Assembly: GCF_003985125.1 (NCBI RefSeq) | Contig: NZ_ML133571.1 | Span: forward strand, 186,001-250,000 | Direction of reading: 5' to 3' | Length of the DNA: 64,000 nucleotides | Source of the DNA: Rhizobium phaseoli | GTDB lineage: Bacteria > Pseudomonadota > Alphaproteobacteria > Rhizobiales > Rhizobiaceae | Translations under genes and position numbers: made by a program | Notes under the pieces: model-generated | What the model saw: only the letters and a program-made list of their open reading frames with translations | Databases searched by the model: none | What the model was told of the DNA's origin: nothing | Shown here: positions 45,988 through 55,949 of the stretch, piece after piece | Position numbering within the stretch: position 1 is the first letter of the stretch | Layout: each line of letters begins with the position of its first letter

Positions 45988-46757
45988 ACCTGTGCTCCGT
46001 ATCCCAGGGCCCGCGCCACGCGGTCCGTCACGGAATAATCGGTCAGATCCAGTTTCAAAGGCGTTACCGAAATCTTGTTATGCTTCAAAGCGTGAATATC
46101 GGTACCTTCGATGAAGGCGCCGGCGCGTTCGCCGAATTTCAGCCAGTAATAGGGAAAGCCTCGGCCGTCGGAGCGGGCATCGACCTGCAGATTGAAGGCG
46201 AGCTTGCCCTGCATGGTGACTTCGGCGCCGTCGACCTCGCCGGGACGGCAGTTCGGGAAGTTGAGATTAAGGAACGTGCCCTCCGGCAGGTCCAGATCCA
46301 TCAGCTTTTCCAGAAGAACCGGGGCATGCGCCTCGCAGACTTCCCAGGGCACGATGCGTGCCCCGTCCTCGTAGAGATAGGCCTGGCTGAGTGCGAAGGA
46401 GCGCACGCCCTGCATGGTGCCTTCGATGGCGCCGGCGATCGTGCCGGAATAGGTCACGTCGTCGGCGACGTTCGAGCCCGAATTGACGCCGGAGAGAACG
46501 AGATCAGGCTTGATGTCCATCACCTGCCGGATGCCCATGATGACGCAATCGGTCGGCGTGCCGCGCAAGGCGAAATGCTTATCGGAGATTTTGCGCAGCC
46601 GCAGAGGTTCGGAGAGGCTCAGCGAATGGGCAAGACCGCTCTGGTCGGTCTCTGGCGCCACAATCCAGACGTCGTCGGACAGCGTGCGGGCGATCCGCTC
46701 CAGCGCAGCCAAGCCTTCCGCATGAATGCCGTCGTCATTCGTAAGCAGGATGCGCAT
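45984..46757 (-). CDS. surE: 5'/3'-nucleotidase SurE
   Basis: A stationary-phase survival phosphatase. 257 residues; metal ligands D8-D9 in [12 protein letters not shown], and [23 protein letters not shown]. It starts 4 bases after the serS stop and overlaps pcm, forming a serS-surE-pcm run. Confidence 0.95.
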   Translation of the reverse strand: MRILLTNDDGIHAEGLAALERIARTLSDDVWIVAPETDQSGLAHSLSLSEPLRLRKISDKHFALRGTPTDCVIMGIRQVMDIKPDLVLSGVNSGSNVADDVTYSGTIAGAIEGTMQGVRSFALSQAYLYEDGARIVPWEVCEAHAPVLLEKLMDLDLPEGTFLNLNFPNCRPGEVDGAEVTMQGKLAFNLQVDARSDGRGFPYYWLKFGERAGAFIEGTDIHALKHNKISVTPLKLDLTDYSVTDRVARALGYGAQV

Positions 46758-46761
46758 CGCC

Positions 46762-48045
46762 TCAGGCCGCCCGTTCGATCTTGGTCAGTCCGCCCATATA
46801 AGGCAGCAAAACGTCCGGAATCGTGACGGAACCATCCTCGTTCCAATAATTTTCGAGGACAGCGATCAGGCAGCGGCCGACGGCGGTGCCGGAACCGTTC
46901 AGCGTGTGGACGAACCTGTTGGTCTTGTCATCCTTGCCGCGGTAGCGCGCATTCATGCGACGGGCCTGGAAATCGCCGCAGACCGAGCAGGAGGAGATTT
47001 CGCGGAAGGCATTCTGCCCCGGCAGCCAGACTTCGAGATCGTAGGTCTTACGCGAGCCGAAGCCCATGTCGCCTGTGCAGAGCGTCATCGTGCGGAAATG
47101 CAGACCGAGGCGCTTCAGCACCTCCTCCGCACAGGCGGTCATCCGTTCATGCTCGGCAATGCCGCTCTCGGCATCGGTGATCGAAACGAGCTCGCATTTC
47201 CAGAACTGGTGCTGGCGCAGCATGCCGCGCGTGTCGCGGCCGGCCGAACCCGCTTCCGAGCGGAAGGACGGCGTCAAGGCGGTGAAACGCAGCGGCAGCT
47301 TTTCCTGGTCGAGGATTTCCTCGCGCACGAGATTGGTGAGCGTCACCTCGGCCGTCGGGATGAGATAACGGTCGTCCGTCGTCTTGAAGAGATCCTCTTC
47401 GAACTTCGGCAGATTGCCGGTGCCGAACAGCGCTTCAGCGCGAACCATCAGAGGCGAGCTGACTTCGGTATAGCCGTGCTCGCGGGTGTGGAGATCGATC
47501 ATGAACTGGCCGAGCGCACGTTCGAGCCTGGCGAGCTGCCCGGTGAGAACCGTGAAACGCGAACCGGAGAGCTTGGCGGCGCGCTCGAAATCCATATAGC
47601 CGAGCGCCTCGCCAATCTCGAAATGCTCCTTCGGCGTATGGTTCCAGCGCGGCTTTTCGCCGACGATGCGGGTGACGACATTGTCATGCTCGTCCTTGCC
47701 GACCGGCACGTCGTCGAAAGGTATGTTCGGGATGCGCGAGAGCGCGTCGTTGAGTTCGGCCGTCAGCTGCCGTTCTTCTTCCTCGATTGCCGGCAGCAGC
47801 GTCTTCAACTCGGCGACCTCGGCCTTCAGCTTCTCGGCGAGTTCGCCGTTCCTCTGGGCCATTGCCGCACCGATCTCCTTGGAGGCGAGATTGCGGCGGG
47901 ACAGCATGTCCTGCGCCTTCTGCACGGCGGAGCGGCGCTTTTCATCGAGGGCGACGAGACTTTGGGCCAGAGGCTCCGCACCGCGCTTAGCAAGGGCGGC
48001 ATCGAGCGCTTCGGGATTCTCACGGATCCATTTGATATCGAGCAT
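46762..48045 (-). CDS. serS: Seryl-tRNA synthetase
   Basis: 427 residues of a class II aminoacyl-tRNA synthetase. An N-terminal coiled-coil arm (about 25-105) binds the tRNA long variable arm. Class II motifs appear in [33 protein letters not shown] (motif 2) and [22 protein letters not shown] (motif 3). It leads the serS-surE-pcm run; tatC is 96 bases upstream. Confidence 0.97.
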   Translation of the reverse strand: MLDIKWIRENPEALDAALAKRGAEPLAQSLVALDEKRRSAVQKAQDMLSRRNLASKEIGAAMAQRNGELAEKLKAEVAELKTLLPAIEEEERQLTAELNDALSRIPNIPFDDVPVGKDEHDNVVTRIVGEKPRWNHTPKEHFEIGEALGYMDFERAAKLSGSRFTVLTGQLARLERALGQFMIDLHTREHGYTEVSSPLMVRAEALFGTGNLPKFEEDLFKTTDDRYLIPTAEVTLTNLVREEILDQEKLPLRFTALTPSFRSEAGSAGRDTRGMLRQHQFWKCELVSITDAESGIAEHERMTACAEEVLKRLGLHFRTMTLCTGDMGFGSRKTYDLEVWLPGQNAFREISSCSVCGDFQARRMNARYRGKDDKTNRFVHTLNGSGTAVGRCLIAVLENYWNEDGSVTIPDVLLPYMGGLTKIERAA

Positions 48046-48141
48046 CGTCGTTCCAGTCGTTGCAACAGAAGTGACCCGGCCAAAGCCTGACCGGGCTTCG
48101 ACCGGATGAGACGGCGTAAATGAAGGGATTTCCGGATGACC

Positions 48142-48969
48142 TCAGACGCTGTCCGTCTTGGCAACGTCCGCGGATCCGCTGTCCTTTTCGACCGCCTCCC
48201 GGGCACGCTGGCGCTCCACGAGTCGCGCAGCATAGATGGAAATCTCGTAGAGAAGGATCGTCGGTATCGCAAGGCCGATCTGAGACATCGGGTCTGGTGG
48301 CGTCAGCACGGCGGCGACGACGAAGGCAAGCACGATGGCGAACTTGCGCTTTTCGGCGAGCCATTGCGACGTCAGCAGGCCGACGCGGGCAAGCAGCGTG
48401 GTGATGACAGGCAACTGGAAGACGAGGCCGAAGGAGAAGACCAGCGTCATGATCAGGCTCAGATATTCCGAGACCTTCGGCATCAGCGAGATCGCCACCT
48501 CGTCATGCCCCGGCGCCTGCTGCATCGACAGGAAGAACCACATGACCATCGGCGTGAAGAAGAAATAGACGAGTGCCGCGCCCATCAGAAACAGGACCGG
48601 CGAAGCGATCAGGAACGGCAGGAAGGCCTGGCGCTCGTTCTTGTAAAGGCCGGGCGCCACGAACTTGTAGACCTGGGCGGCAATGATCGGAAACGCGACC
48701 ACCAGGCCGCCGAACATGGCGACCTTGACCTGGGTGAAGAAGAATTCCTGCGGCGCGGTGTAGATCAGCTGAGCCTTCTCGACGTCGAGATGCGCCCACT
48801 CCACCGCCGTCTTGTAGGGAATGACCAGATAGTTGAAGAGATGCTTGGCAAAAAAGAAGCATGCGATGAAGGCGACGAAAAACGCGCCGATCGACCAGAT
48901 CAGCCGCGTGCGCAGCTCCATCAGGTGCTCGATCAGCGGCTGCGGCTTGTCTTCGATATCACCGCTCAT
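48142..48969 (-). CDS. tatC: Twin-arginine translocase subunit TatC
   Basis: 275 residues, the main receptor for twin-arginine signal peptides. Six spans are visible; LIEHLMELRTRLIWSI at the N-terminus contains the conserved Glu, and FGLVFQLPVI and LTPPDPMSQIGLAIPTILLYEISI are typical. It overlaps tatB by ATGA. It has a short charged C-terminal tail. Confidence 0.96.
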   Translation of the reverse strand: MSGDIEDKPQPLIEHLMELRTRLIWSIGAFFVAFIACFFFAKHLFNYLVIPYKTAVEWAHLDVEKAQLIYTAPQEFFFTQVKVAMFGGLVVAFPIIAAQVYKFVAPGLYKNERQAFLPFLIASPVLFLMGAALVYFFFTPMVMWFFLSMQQAPGHDEVAISLMPKVSEYLSLIMTLVFSFGLVFQLPVITTLLARVGLLTSQWLAEKRKFAIVLAFVVAAVLTPPDPMSQIGLAIPTILLYEISIYAARLVERQRAREAVEKDSGSADVAKTDSV

Positions 48970-49592
48970 GCCTCGTCCTTCTTCTTCGTCTGCGCAGGCT
49001 TCTTCGGGGTTGCGGGCTTTCTGGCAACCGTCGTTCGTTTCGGCTTTTCGGCAGGCGCGTTTTCCACCGGCGCGGCAATGGCAAAGGCGGCCTTATCCGC
49101 AGCCTTAGGGCGCGGCTTGCGTGGAGCCTTCGGCTTGGCGGCAACCGTATCGGCCGCGACGGCCGCTGCGGCGGCGGGTTCCGGCGCAGGAGCCGGCGCC
49201 GGCACCAGCGGCGGCGTTTCCGGCAGGCTCATCGATGGCGTCGGGGTGGATATTGCAGCCGGCGGCACTTCGGTCTTGTTCTCAGAGGGCGTGCTGGCTT
49301 TCTGCAGGTCGGCCTTGATCTCGTTGCCCATCTGGCGAAGCGGGTTCATTGCCTCGCGCAGGCTGTTGACCGGATTGAGCTTCTGGGCGTCGCCGATCGT
49401 CTGGCGGACATCGTCGAGCTCTGCCTCGCGCAGCGCTTCGTCGAACTGCGCGCGGAACTCACCCGCCACCTTGCGGGCGCGCTGCGTCATCTTGCCGAAA
49501 GCGCGCAGCATCGGCGGCAAATCCTTGGGACCGACAACGACGATCAGTACGACCGCGATGACCAAAAGCTCGGTCCAGCCAATATCGAACAT
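48966..49592 (-). CDS. tatB: Twin-arginine translocase subunit TatB
   Basis: 208 residues. The N-terminus MFDIGWTELLVIAVVLIVVVGPKDLPPMLRAFGKM has the single span, Gly hinge and amphipathic helix of TatB. The C-terminal half is a Pro/Ala/Lys-rich tail, longer than in E. coli. It lies between tatA (51 bases) and tatC (overlap). Confidence 0.93.
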   Translation of the reverse strand: MFDIGWTELLVIAVVLIVVVGPKDLPPMLRAFGKMTQRARKVAGEFRAQFDEALREAELDDVRQTIGDAQKLNPVNSLREAMNPLRQMGNEIKADLQKASTPSENKTEVPPAAISTPTPSMSLPETPPLVPAPAPAPEPAAAAAVAADTVAAKPKAPRKPRPKAADKAAFAIAAPVENAPAEKPKRTTVARKPATPKKPAQTKKKDEA

Positions 49593-49643
49593 GCAAGGCT
49601 CCTGGACGGGAAGCGCGGGGGCTGCGCTCTTTCCCAGACTTGT

Positions 49644-49835
49644 TTACTTCGTTTCGTCGGCCTTGTGATCGACGGTCTTTGCCGTTTCCGGCGCGTCTTC
49701 GTCCGTCATGCCCTTCTTGAAGCTTTTGATGCCCTTGGCGACATCGCCCATCAGTTCCGGAATCTTGCCGCGACCGAACAACAACAGCACGACGGCCAGA
49801 ACGATCAGCCAGTGGTAAATGCCAAAAGAACCCAT
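49644..49835 (-). CDS. tatA: Twin-arginine translocase subunit TatA
   Basis: 63 residues: one span ([20 protein letters not shown]) and an amphipathic helix with the [12 protein letters not shown] hinge, then an acidic/basic tail. It makes the translocation pore. First of tatABC. Confidence 0.96.
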   Translation of the reverse strand: MGSFGIYHWLIVLAVVLLLFGRGKIPELMGDVAKGIKSFKKGMTDEDAPETAKTVDHKADETK

Positions 49836-50016
49836 TACGCTTACTCCCTGTTGTGATGTTCCCAGATGTAAGAATTTCCCACACCGTTTCCAACATCAAG
49901 CCCTTTGAACTGCGCTTAATGTCACGGTATCGCCCTTTGTGACAAGCCATTGACCCGCCGAAAAATGGTGAGCACCATTGTTTTCGCCATGCATGGCAAA
50001 AGCAAGCGGAAGTCCT

Positions 50017-50721
50017 TCAATCTTCGGAGGTAGAACGCGGGGCGAGCAACCCAAGTTCTTCGAGATCCATCTGGGTAATGGGGTCTTCGTCCTCGCTCAG
50101 CTCGTCGTTCATCAATGGCGAGGGAATATTGAAATTCGCCGGGATGCGGCCCGAGAGCAGGCCTGCGCCCTTCAATTCTTCGAGACCGGGCAGATCGCGC
50201 AATTCCTCGAGGCCGAAATGGTCGAGAAAATCCCGCGTCGTGCCCAATGTCACCGGCCGGCCTGGCGTGCGCCGGCGGCCACGAAACCGCACCCAGCCCG
50301 CCTCCATCAGCACGTCGAGCGTGCCGCGCGAGGTCTGCACGCCGCGGATATCCTCGATTTCGGCGCGTGTCACCGGCTGGTGATAGGCGATGATCGACAG
50401 CACTTCCAGCGCGGCGCGCGACAGCTTCTTCACCTCGTTTTCATCGCGGCGGATGACGAAGGAGAGATCGGCGGCAGTACGAAAGGCCCAGGCCCCCTCG
50501 ATCTGCACGAGATTGACGCCGCGCGGCGCATATTGCTCCTTCAGGCGCAGCATGATCTCGCGCACGTTGGCATTCCTGGGAAGGCGCTCGGCGAGGAAGC
50601 CTTCTGGGACCGGCTGCGACGAAGCGAAGACCAGCGCCTCGGCGATGCGCTCGGCCTCGATCTTGGCCTGCAGATCGCGGCCCTCTTCCTCGAAATCCTC
50701 TTCGCCCTTCAGATCGATCAA
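50017..50721 (-). CDS. scpB: Segregation and condensation protein B
   Basis: 234 residues with two winged-helix domains; ALVFASSQPVPEGFLAERL and LEVLSIIAYHQPVTRAEIEDIRGVQTSRGTLDVLMEAGWVR are typical. It binds ScpA and the Smc ATPase for chromosome condensation. The start is TTG at 50721, overlapping the scpA stop (TTGA), so the two are coupled. A 181-base gap with no gene separates it from tatA. Confidence 0.93.
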   Translation of the reverse strand: MIDLKGEEDFEEEGRDLQAKIEAERIAEALVFASSQPVPEGFLAERLPRNANVREIMLRLKEQYAPRGVNLVQIEGAWAFRTAADLSFVIRRDENEVKKLSRAALEVLSIIAYHQPVTRAEIEDIRGVQTSRGTLDVLMEAGWVRFRGRRRTPGRPVTLGTTRDFLDHFGLEELRDLPGLEELKGAGLLSGRIPANFNIPSPLMNDELSEDEDPITQMDLEELGLLAPRSTSED

Positions 50722-51578
50722 GCCGGCCGCTCCTGTTCCACCACCTGCAGCGTCGCATGTTTCGGTCCGCGGCGCATATAGATCGGCTGAAAGGCGCCGT
50801 CCTGGCGGATCTCGAGCTTGCCCTCGCGCACCAGCTCCAGCGAGGCGGCAAAGGCGCTGGCGATCGCGGTGACACGTTCCTCGGGCGCCGCGAGATAACG
50901 CAGCAGATAATGCTCCATCGCCGTCCAGTCGCCGACCTCGCCGATCATTTGGGTCAGTAGCTCGCGCGCGTCGGTCAACGACCAGACATTGCGTCTCTCG
51001 ATCGTCACCTGGGTGATGGCGTGGCGCTGGCGCAGCGCCGCATAGGCGGTCAGGAGATCGTAGAGGCTCGCCACATAAGCCGATTGCTGCCGGTCGGGAA
51101 TATGCTCGGGCGCGCCGCGCGCGAAGATATCGCGGCCGAGGCGGTTGCGGTTGACGAGGCCCTCGGCCGCCTGGCGCATGGCTTCGAGGCGTTTCAGGCG
51201 GAAGGCCAGCGTTGCCGCCATCTCCTCGCCCGACGGGCCATCATCCTTGACCTGCTGGGGGATGAGCAGCCGCGACTTGAGATAGGCAAGCCAGGCCGCC
51301 ATGACGAGATAGTCGGCGGCAAGCTCGATGCGGATCCGCCGGGCGCTTTCGACGAACTGCAAATATTGCTCGGCCAGCGCCAGCACCGAAATGCGCGACA
51401 GGTCGACCTTCTGGTTGCGGGCGAGATAGAGCAACAGGTCAAGCGGACCTTCGAAACCGGCGACGTCGATCACCAGCGCCGGCTCGTGGCTGGCGCGCTC
51501 GGCGCCGTTGTCCTGCCACAGCTTGTCCATCGGCGTTGCCGCCTGCGGACGCTCCGTGCCCTTGACCGTGTTCACCAC
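50718..51578 (-). CDS. scpA: Segregation and condensation protein A
   Basis: 286 residues, the kleisin that bridges Smc heads. FEGPLDLLLYLARNQKVDLSRISVLALAEQYLQF is the family signature; the C-terminal winged helix ends LELVREGKLEIRQDGAFQPIYMR. The start is a GTG at 51578 or the next codon, also GTG (51575); GGAG lies just upstream. nagZ is 15 bases upstream, so nagZ-scpA-scpB is probably one transcript. Confidence 0.93.
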   Translation of the reverse strand: MVNTVKGTERPQAATPMDKLWQDNGAERASHEPALVIDVAGFEGPLDLLLYLARNQKVDLSRISVLALAEQYLQFVESARRIRIELAADYLVMAAWLAYLKSRLLIPQQVKDDGPSGEEMAATLAFRLKRLEAMRQAAEGLVNRNRLGRDIFARGAPEHIPDRQQSAYVASLYDLLTAYAALRQRHAITQVTIERRNVWSLTDARELLTQMIGEVGDWTAMEHYLLRYLAAPEERVTAIASAFAASLELVREGKLEIRQDGAFQPIYMRRGPKHATLQVVEQERPA

Positions 51579-51593
51579 CCTGCTCCTCTGCGA

Positions 51594-52607
51594 TCACACG
51601 ATCGCAACCATCGCTTCAAATTCCGCTCTCAACTCCGCCTCATCGGCGCCATCCGGCGCGGCGAAGCCTGCTTCCACCACTTTCGCTCGGGCGAGCGACG
51701 CGCCGGCGAGCGGCGGAACATTTGCCACGACATCCCGCATCTCGTCCATATGGCCATTGCAATGCAGCACGATATCGCATCCGCCTGCAATGATATTCGC
51801 CGCACGCTCGCCGATCGTGCCGGAAAGAGCGTTCATCGAACTGTCGTCGGACAGCAGCAGACCGCTAAAGCCGATATGCTCACGGATGACGCCGTCGATC
51901 ACGTTGCGTGAGGTCGTCGCCGGATTGTCAGGATCGATGGCGGTGAAGACGACGTGGCAGGTCATCGCCATCAACTCGTCCTTCATCGCGACGAAGGGCG
52001 GGAAATCATGGGCTTCGAGTTCATCGCGCGAGACGGTGACGACGGGCAGCTCCAGGTGGGAATCGGCAAAACCGCGGCCATGGCCGGGCATATGCTTCAT
52101 CACAGGCAGCAGGCCGCCGGCCTTCAGCCCTTCGGCAGCCGCGCGGCCCATGGCGATGACGGTCTCAGGATCGCCGCCATAGGCACGGTCGCCGATGACG
52201 TTGCTGCTGCCTTCGACCGGCACGTCAAGCACTGGCAGGCAATCGACATCGATGCCAAGCTTCGAGAGGTCGAAGGCGTGCAGCCGCGACATAACCCAGG
52301 CGGCGCGCAGCCCAAGCGCCGGGTCACGGCGATAGAGATCCCCGAGGGCTTGACCCGAGGGATAGCGCGCCAGCACAGGCGGACGGATCCGCTGGACGCG
52401 GCCGCCTTCCTGGTCGATCAGTACCGGCGCGTGCCAGCCGACGCTGTCGCGCAGCTCGGCGACGAGATCGGCGATCTGCGAGGCTTCGGAGATGTTGCGC
52501 CCGAAGAGGATGAAGCCCCAGGGCCGTTCGCCCCGGAAGAACGCCTTCTCTTCGGATGTGAGGGCAAGGCCGCTGCAGCCAAGGATCATCGCTTTTGATT
52601 CGGTCAT
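51594..52607 (-). CDS. nagZ: Beta-N-acetylhexosaminidase (glycoside hydrolase 3)
   Basis: 337 residues. It removes GlcNAc from muropeptides in cell-wall recycling. Landmarks are LIDQEGGRVQRIRP, HMPGHGRGFADSHLELP (catalytic His on the flexible loop) and LLLSDDSSMNALSG with the nucleophile Asp. The ATG at 52607 gives the family start MTESKAMILGCSG; upstream in-frame codons are not similar. Confidence 0.95.
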   Translation of the reverse strand: MTESKAMILGCSGLALTSEEKAFFRGERPWGFILFGRNISEASQIADLVAELRDSVGWHAPVLIDQEGGRVQRIRPPVLARYPSGQALGDLYRRDPALGLRAAWVMSRLHAFDLSKLGIDVDCLPVLDVPVEGSSNVIGDRAYGGDPETVIAMGRAAAEGLKAGGLLPVMKHMPGHGRGFADSHLELPVVTVSRDELEAHDFPPFVAMKDELMAMTCHVVFTAIDPDNPATTSRNVIDGVIREHIGFSGLLLSDDSSMNALSGTIGERAANIIAGGCDIVLHCNGHMDEMRDVVANVPPLAGASLARAKVVEAGFAAPDGADEAELRAEFEAMVAIV

Positions 52608-52666
52608 GTGAAAATCATAGATGGCGGCCCGCCAAATGCGAGCAAGGTCGGGCGCGATGCACAAAA

Positions 52667-52699
52667 AAGAGCGGCGGACCGATCCGGCCCGCCGCTCTT
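52667..52699 (-). terminator. Rho-independent terminator of the SPOR gene
   Basis: AAGAGCGGCGG / CCGCCGCTCTT, followed on the minus strand by TTTTTT, 19 bases after the SPOR gene stop. It separates that gene from nagZ. Confidence 0.88.
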
Positions 52700-52717
52700 C
52701 AGTTTAACGATCCGACG

Positions 52718-55700
52718 TTATTTCGAGATGAGGCAGCTTCCACCGGCCGCACGATATTTCTCGCAGAGTGCTGCGGCCTCGTCCTTGGAGCCGACCGGGA
52801 TTCGGACACGGTAGAACGTGCCCTTGCCGGCGATATCGGCCTTGCGGATCTCATGGGCGCGGCCGCTAAGCACGCCGGCGAATTTCTTCGACAGGCTGGC
52901 ATAGGACTTGTTCGCCTCGTCTTCCGATGGCAGCGAAGCGATCTGGAGGCCATAACCGCCGGCGGATGCGGCCTGCTGCGGCTGAGCGGCGGCCGGTGTG
53001 GCGGAGGCGACCTGCGTCGGCTTCGGCTGCTGCGCCGGCGTACGGACATTACCCTTATCGGTGACGGTGCCGACGACATTGACGGGCTGATCGGCCGGCC
53101 GGGCAGTCGGAACCGGGGCCGTATCAGCGATCGTCGTCGTCTTGACCGGCCGTGCCGGCGCATCGACGGGGGCGGGATTTGCCGTCTGCGCATCGGCAGT
53201 TGCGGCAGGCGAACCCTGGGCCGGGGCGGATTCGGTCGGTGCTGCGGAACGCGCATCGACGGAAGCGACCTCGGCGCTTGCCGGGAAGCTTGCAGCCGTT
53301 CCACTAGCCGGCGGCACGGCCGGGGTCGACGGCGCGGACTGAGCCGTGACCGGCGGCTGGGCCGACGGCGGTGTCTGGGCAGACTTTGCGGCTGGTTCCG
53401 GCTGATCGAGCGGCGCGATCTCGTCGCGGGCGACCAGGGTGCCGTCAGGCTTGACGATCATCGTGCGGACCTTGCGGGGCGAAACAGACGGCGTCTTGTC
53501 GGCGCCGCTTGCGGACGCGTCGTCGGCGGTGGCCTGGTTCGGCAGCAGACGCGGATCCTCCGTCTCACCGACCGCGGTCGGCGTGACCCGATCCTCGGCG
53601 CCGGCGTTCTCGTCGTCCTCGGGCAGCGCTTCCGGTGTCAGCGTACGCTGGACGACATCGACGGGCGCCTCGTCGGACGACACGAGCGCCTGCTGCTTCG
53701 GCTCCTCGGCAGAACCCGCGACGCGGTCATAAACCGCCTTGTCCTGGTTGGGCACGGTCTTGCCGCCGGGATTTTCCGGAACGACCTTGACCGGCTCCTT
53801 ATCGGCGGTGATCACGCGCGGCTCGCCGGATGCGACAATGCCAAGTCCCTCGCCGTTCCAGACGGAGGAATAGACGCCATAACCGACGCCGGCGAAGACC
53901 ACCAGCACGACAGCTCCGGCAAGCAACCGGCGCATGGAACGGGCGCGACTGAAATCGGCGGCCTGGCTTGCCGATTCGATGTGGACCTCGGAGGTCTCGC
54001 GGCGCTCGACCGGCTCGCGCACGCTGCGGCGGAAATCCTCCTCCAGCGCCCGTTCGAAATCGTCGAGGCCGTCAGCAATGGTCGGCTTGACCGGCTTGGC
54101 CGCGACAGCGGTATCACGCGGCGACGCCGGAACTTCCCGCGGCTTGGCCGGTTCAAAAAAGCTCGCGATCTCCGCGTCGAGATCGAAATCGAAATCCGCC
54201 GTTTTCGCGACCGGAGCGGGCTGCTCGACCGGGGGCAGCGCCGGCACGTGCATGTCGTCGACGGTCTCGGGACGTTCCTCCGGATCGGAGATCATCGCCG
54301 GATCGAAAGGCAGGTCTTCGGTCGATTCTGCGGCGGGCGCTTCCGCGACTGGCGTCCAGTTGAAAGCAGGCGCTGGAGTTGGTGCCGGTGGCTCGGCAGC
54401 GAAGACGGGTGCGGACCGCGTGGGCGCAGCCGCCTGCTCGGGCGCAGGGGGTGCCGGCTGCGGCTTTGGCTGCGGCGCAGGCGCCTCGGAAAAATCGAGA
54501 TCGGCAAGTTCCAGCTCGATGCCGGCTAGATCCAGTTCGAAATCGTGGCCGGCGAAAGGATCATCAGCGTCCGGCGCGGGCGGCTGTGTCCGCGTATAGG
54601 CCGTCGCGGCAGGCTGGGGCGCGGCGACCTCGGGAGGCTGGGGCGCGACCGGCTTTGCGGCTTCGGCGGCATAGGCAGGAGCCACTTCGGCCGGAGCGGA
54701 CAGGACCGGTGCAGCGACGACCGGGACGGGCTGTACAACAGGGGCGACGGCCACCGGAGCGGCGGCGATGGTCTCCTGCGACACAGGCGCCAGATTGGCG
54801 CGCTGCAATACCGGATGCGGCACCGGATAGCGCGAGACGTCGGCCAGCAGATCGTCGAGATCGAAAGTGCCGGCGGTGTGCGGAACCTCCGGTACAACTT
54901 CGGTCAGGGCGGCATCAGCCTGGATCTCGCCTTCGACAGCGGCAGCAAGATCGAAACCGACGTCGGCGCTGAACTCCTCCAGCTCGTCCTCGACCTCAAC
55001 AAATTCCTCGGCTTCAGCAGTCTCTTGCGGCGCAAGCGCCTCGTCGTGCCGATCGAGCTCGGCGGGAAACCCAAACGAGGCCGAAGCGGAGGCAAATTCC
55101 TCGACAGGCTCGACAGCGACCACGTGCGCCGGCTGCTCGACCGCAGGCTCCGGCTCTACCGCCACAGAATCAGCGAGCGGCGATTCAACCACCGGCTCAG
55201 CGGCTGCCTCGGCCACCGGCACGGCGAGAGTTTCGGCCGCCGGCTCGATTACATCCGCCAGCGGAGCAACCGGCTCCTCGCGTTTCGCAGCATGGAAATT
55301 GGCAAGCGGAAGCCTGATGCTGGCGGCCGACCATTGCGGGGCCTTGGCGGGCTGCGCAAGAGAAGAGACGGGCGCCGCACCGATCGACAATTCGAGCTCT
55401 TCGATCAGATCGCGGGCGCCACCGAAGGCTGCCTGGGTGGGCGCCTCGGAAACGGGGTCGACGGAAAGCGGCTGCGGGCCGCCCCTCCAATCGGCAGCGG
55501 CAACGTCCCAATTTCCTGCCGCAGGTTGCGCTGCTTCTTCATCGGCGACAGACGCAACGGAGACAGGTTCCGGAGCCTGCGCACGCTCGACAGCCGGGGC
55601 GGCATCGAGAACGGGCTCGACATAATCTTCGGGCGCAAAGCCGTCGGAAATCGGCTCGGCCGGATGGTCGAGTTCAGCGAGTGGACGCGGCGAATCGTAA

Positions 55701-55888
55701 CGGTCGAACTCGCGACCAAGCTCGTCCTCAAGATCGAGGGCAGGCTCGCGCCGCGCGGCTTCGCTTACCGTATTCGCTGCAACACGCGGTTCGAAGCCGA
55801 CGATACGAGCCAGCTCGGCCAACGGATCGTCGTCAGCGAACAGATCGTCTTTTCCGCGCGTATCATACGCAAGTTGTTTCTCAGCCAT
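52718..55888 (-). CDS. Large SPOR-domain membrane protein, 1056 aa
   Basis: A single span lies near residues 655-675 (RRLLAGAVVLVVFAGVGYGVY). Before it is ~650 residues of acidic, Ala/Pro/Glu-rich, probably disordered sequence predicted to be cytoplasmic; after it comes a ~300-residue linker and a C-terminal SPOR domain of ~75 residues (GYGLQIASLPSEDEANKSYASLSKKFAG ... GGSCLISK) that should bind septal peptidoglycan lacking stem peptides. FtsN-type SPOR proteins are usually ~300 residues. The start is the ATG at 55888. It stands between argS and nagZ. Confidence 0.9.
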   Translation of the reverse strand: MAEKQLAYDTRGKDDLFADDDPLAELARIVGFEPRVAANTVSEAARREPALDLEDELGREFDRYDSPRPLAELDHPAEPISDGFAPEDYVEPVLDAAPAVERAQAPEPVSVASVADEEAAQPAAGNWDVAAADWRGGPQPLSVDPVSEAPTQAAFGGARDLIEELELSIGAAPVSSLAQPAKAPQWSAASIRLPLANFHAAKREEPVAPLADVIEPAAETLAVPVAEAAAEPVVESPLADSVAVEPEPAVEQPAHVVAVEPVEEFASASASFGFPAELDRHDEALAPQETAEAEEFVEVEDELEEFSADVGFDLAAAVEGEIQADAALTEVVPEVPHTAGTFDLDDLLADVSRYPVPHPVLQRANLAPVSQETIAAAPVAVAPVVQPVPVVAAPVLSAPAEVAPAYAAEAAKPVAPQPPEVAAPQPAATAYTRTQPPAPDADDPFAGHDFELDLAGIELELADLDFSEAPAPQPKPQPAPPAPEQAAAPTRSAPVFAAEPPAPTPAPAFNWTPVAEAPAAESTEDLPFDPAMISDPEERPETVDDMHVPALPPVEQPAPVAKTADFDFDLDAEIASFFEPAKPREVPASPRDTAVAAKPVKPTIADGLDDFERALEEDFRRSVREPVERRETSEVHIESASQAADFSRARSMRRLLAGAVVLVVFAGVGYGVYSSVWNGEGLGIVASGEPRVITADKEPVKVVPENPGGKTVPNQDKAVYDRVAGSAEEPKQQALVSSDEAPVDVVQRTLTPEALPEDDENAGAEDRVTPTAVGETEDPRLLPNQATADDASASGADKTPSVSPRKVRTMIVKPDGTLVARDEIAPLDQPEPAAKSAQTPPSAQPPVTAQSAPSTPAVPPASGTAASFPASAEVASVDARSAAPTESAPAQGSPAATADAQTANPAPVDAPARPVKTTTIADTAPVPTARPADQPVNVVGTVTDKGNVRTPAQQPKPTQVASATPAAAQPQQAASAGGYGLQIASLPSEDEANKSYASLSKKFAGVLSGRAHEIRKADIAGKGTFYRVRIPVGSKDEAAALCEKYRAAGGSCLISK

Positions 55889-55949
55889 GCTTTTCCCACT
55901 CGCAAACGCCAACGCTCAAATGCCAGCGCATTGTGGGGAAATGGTGACG

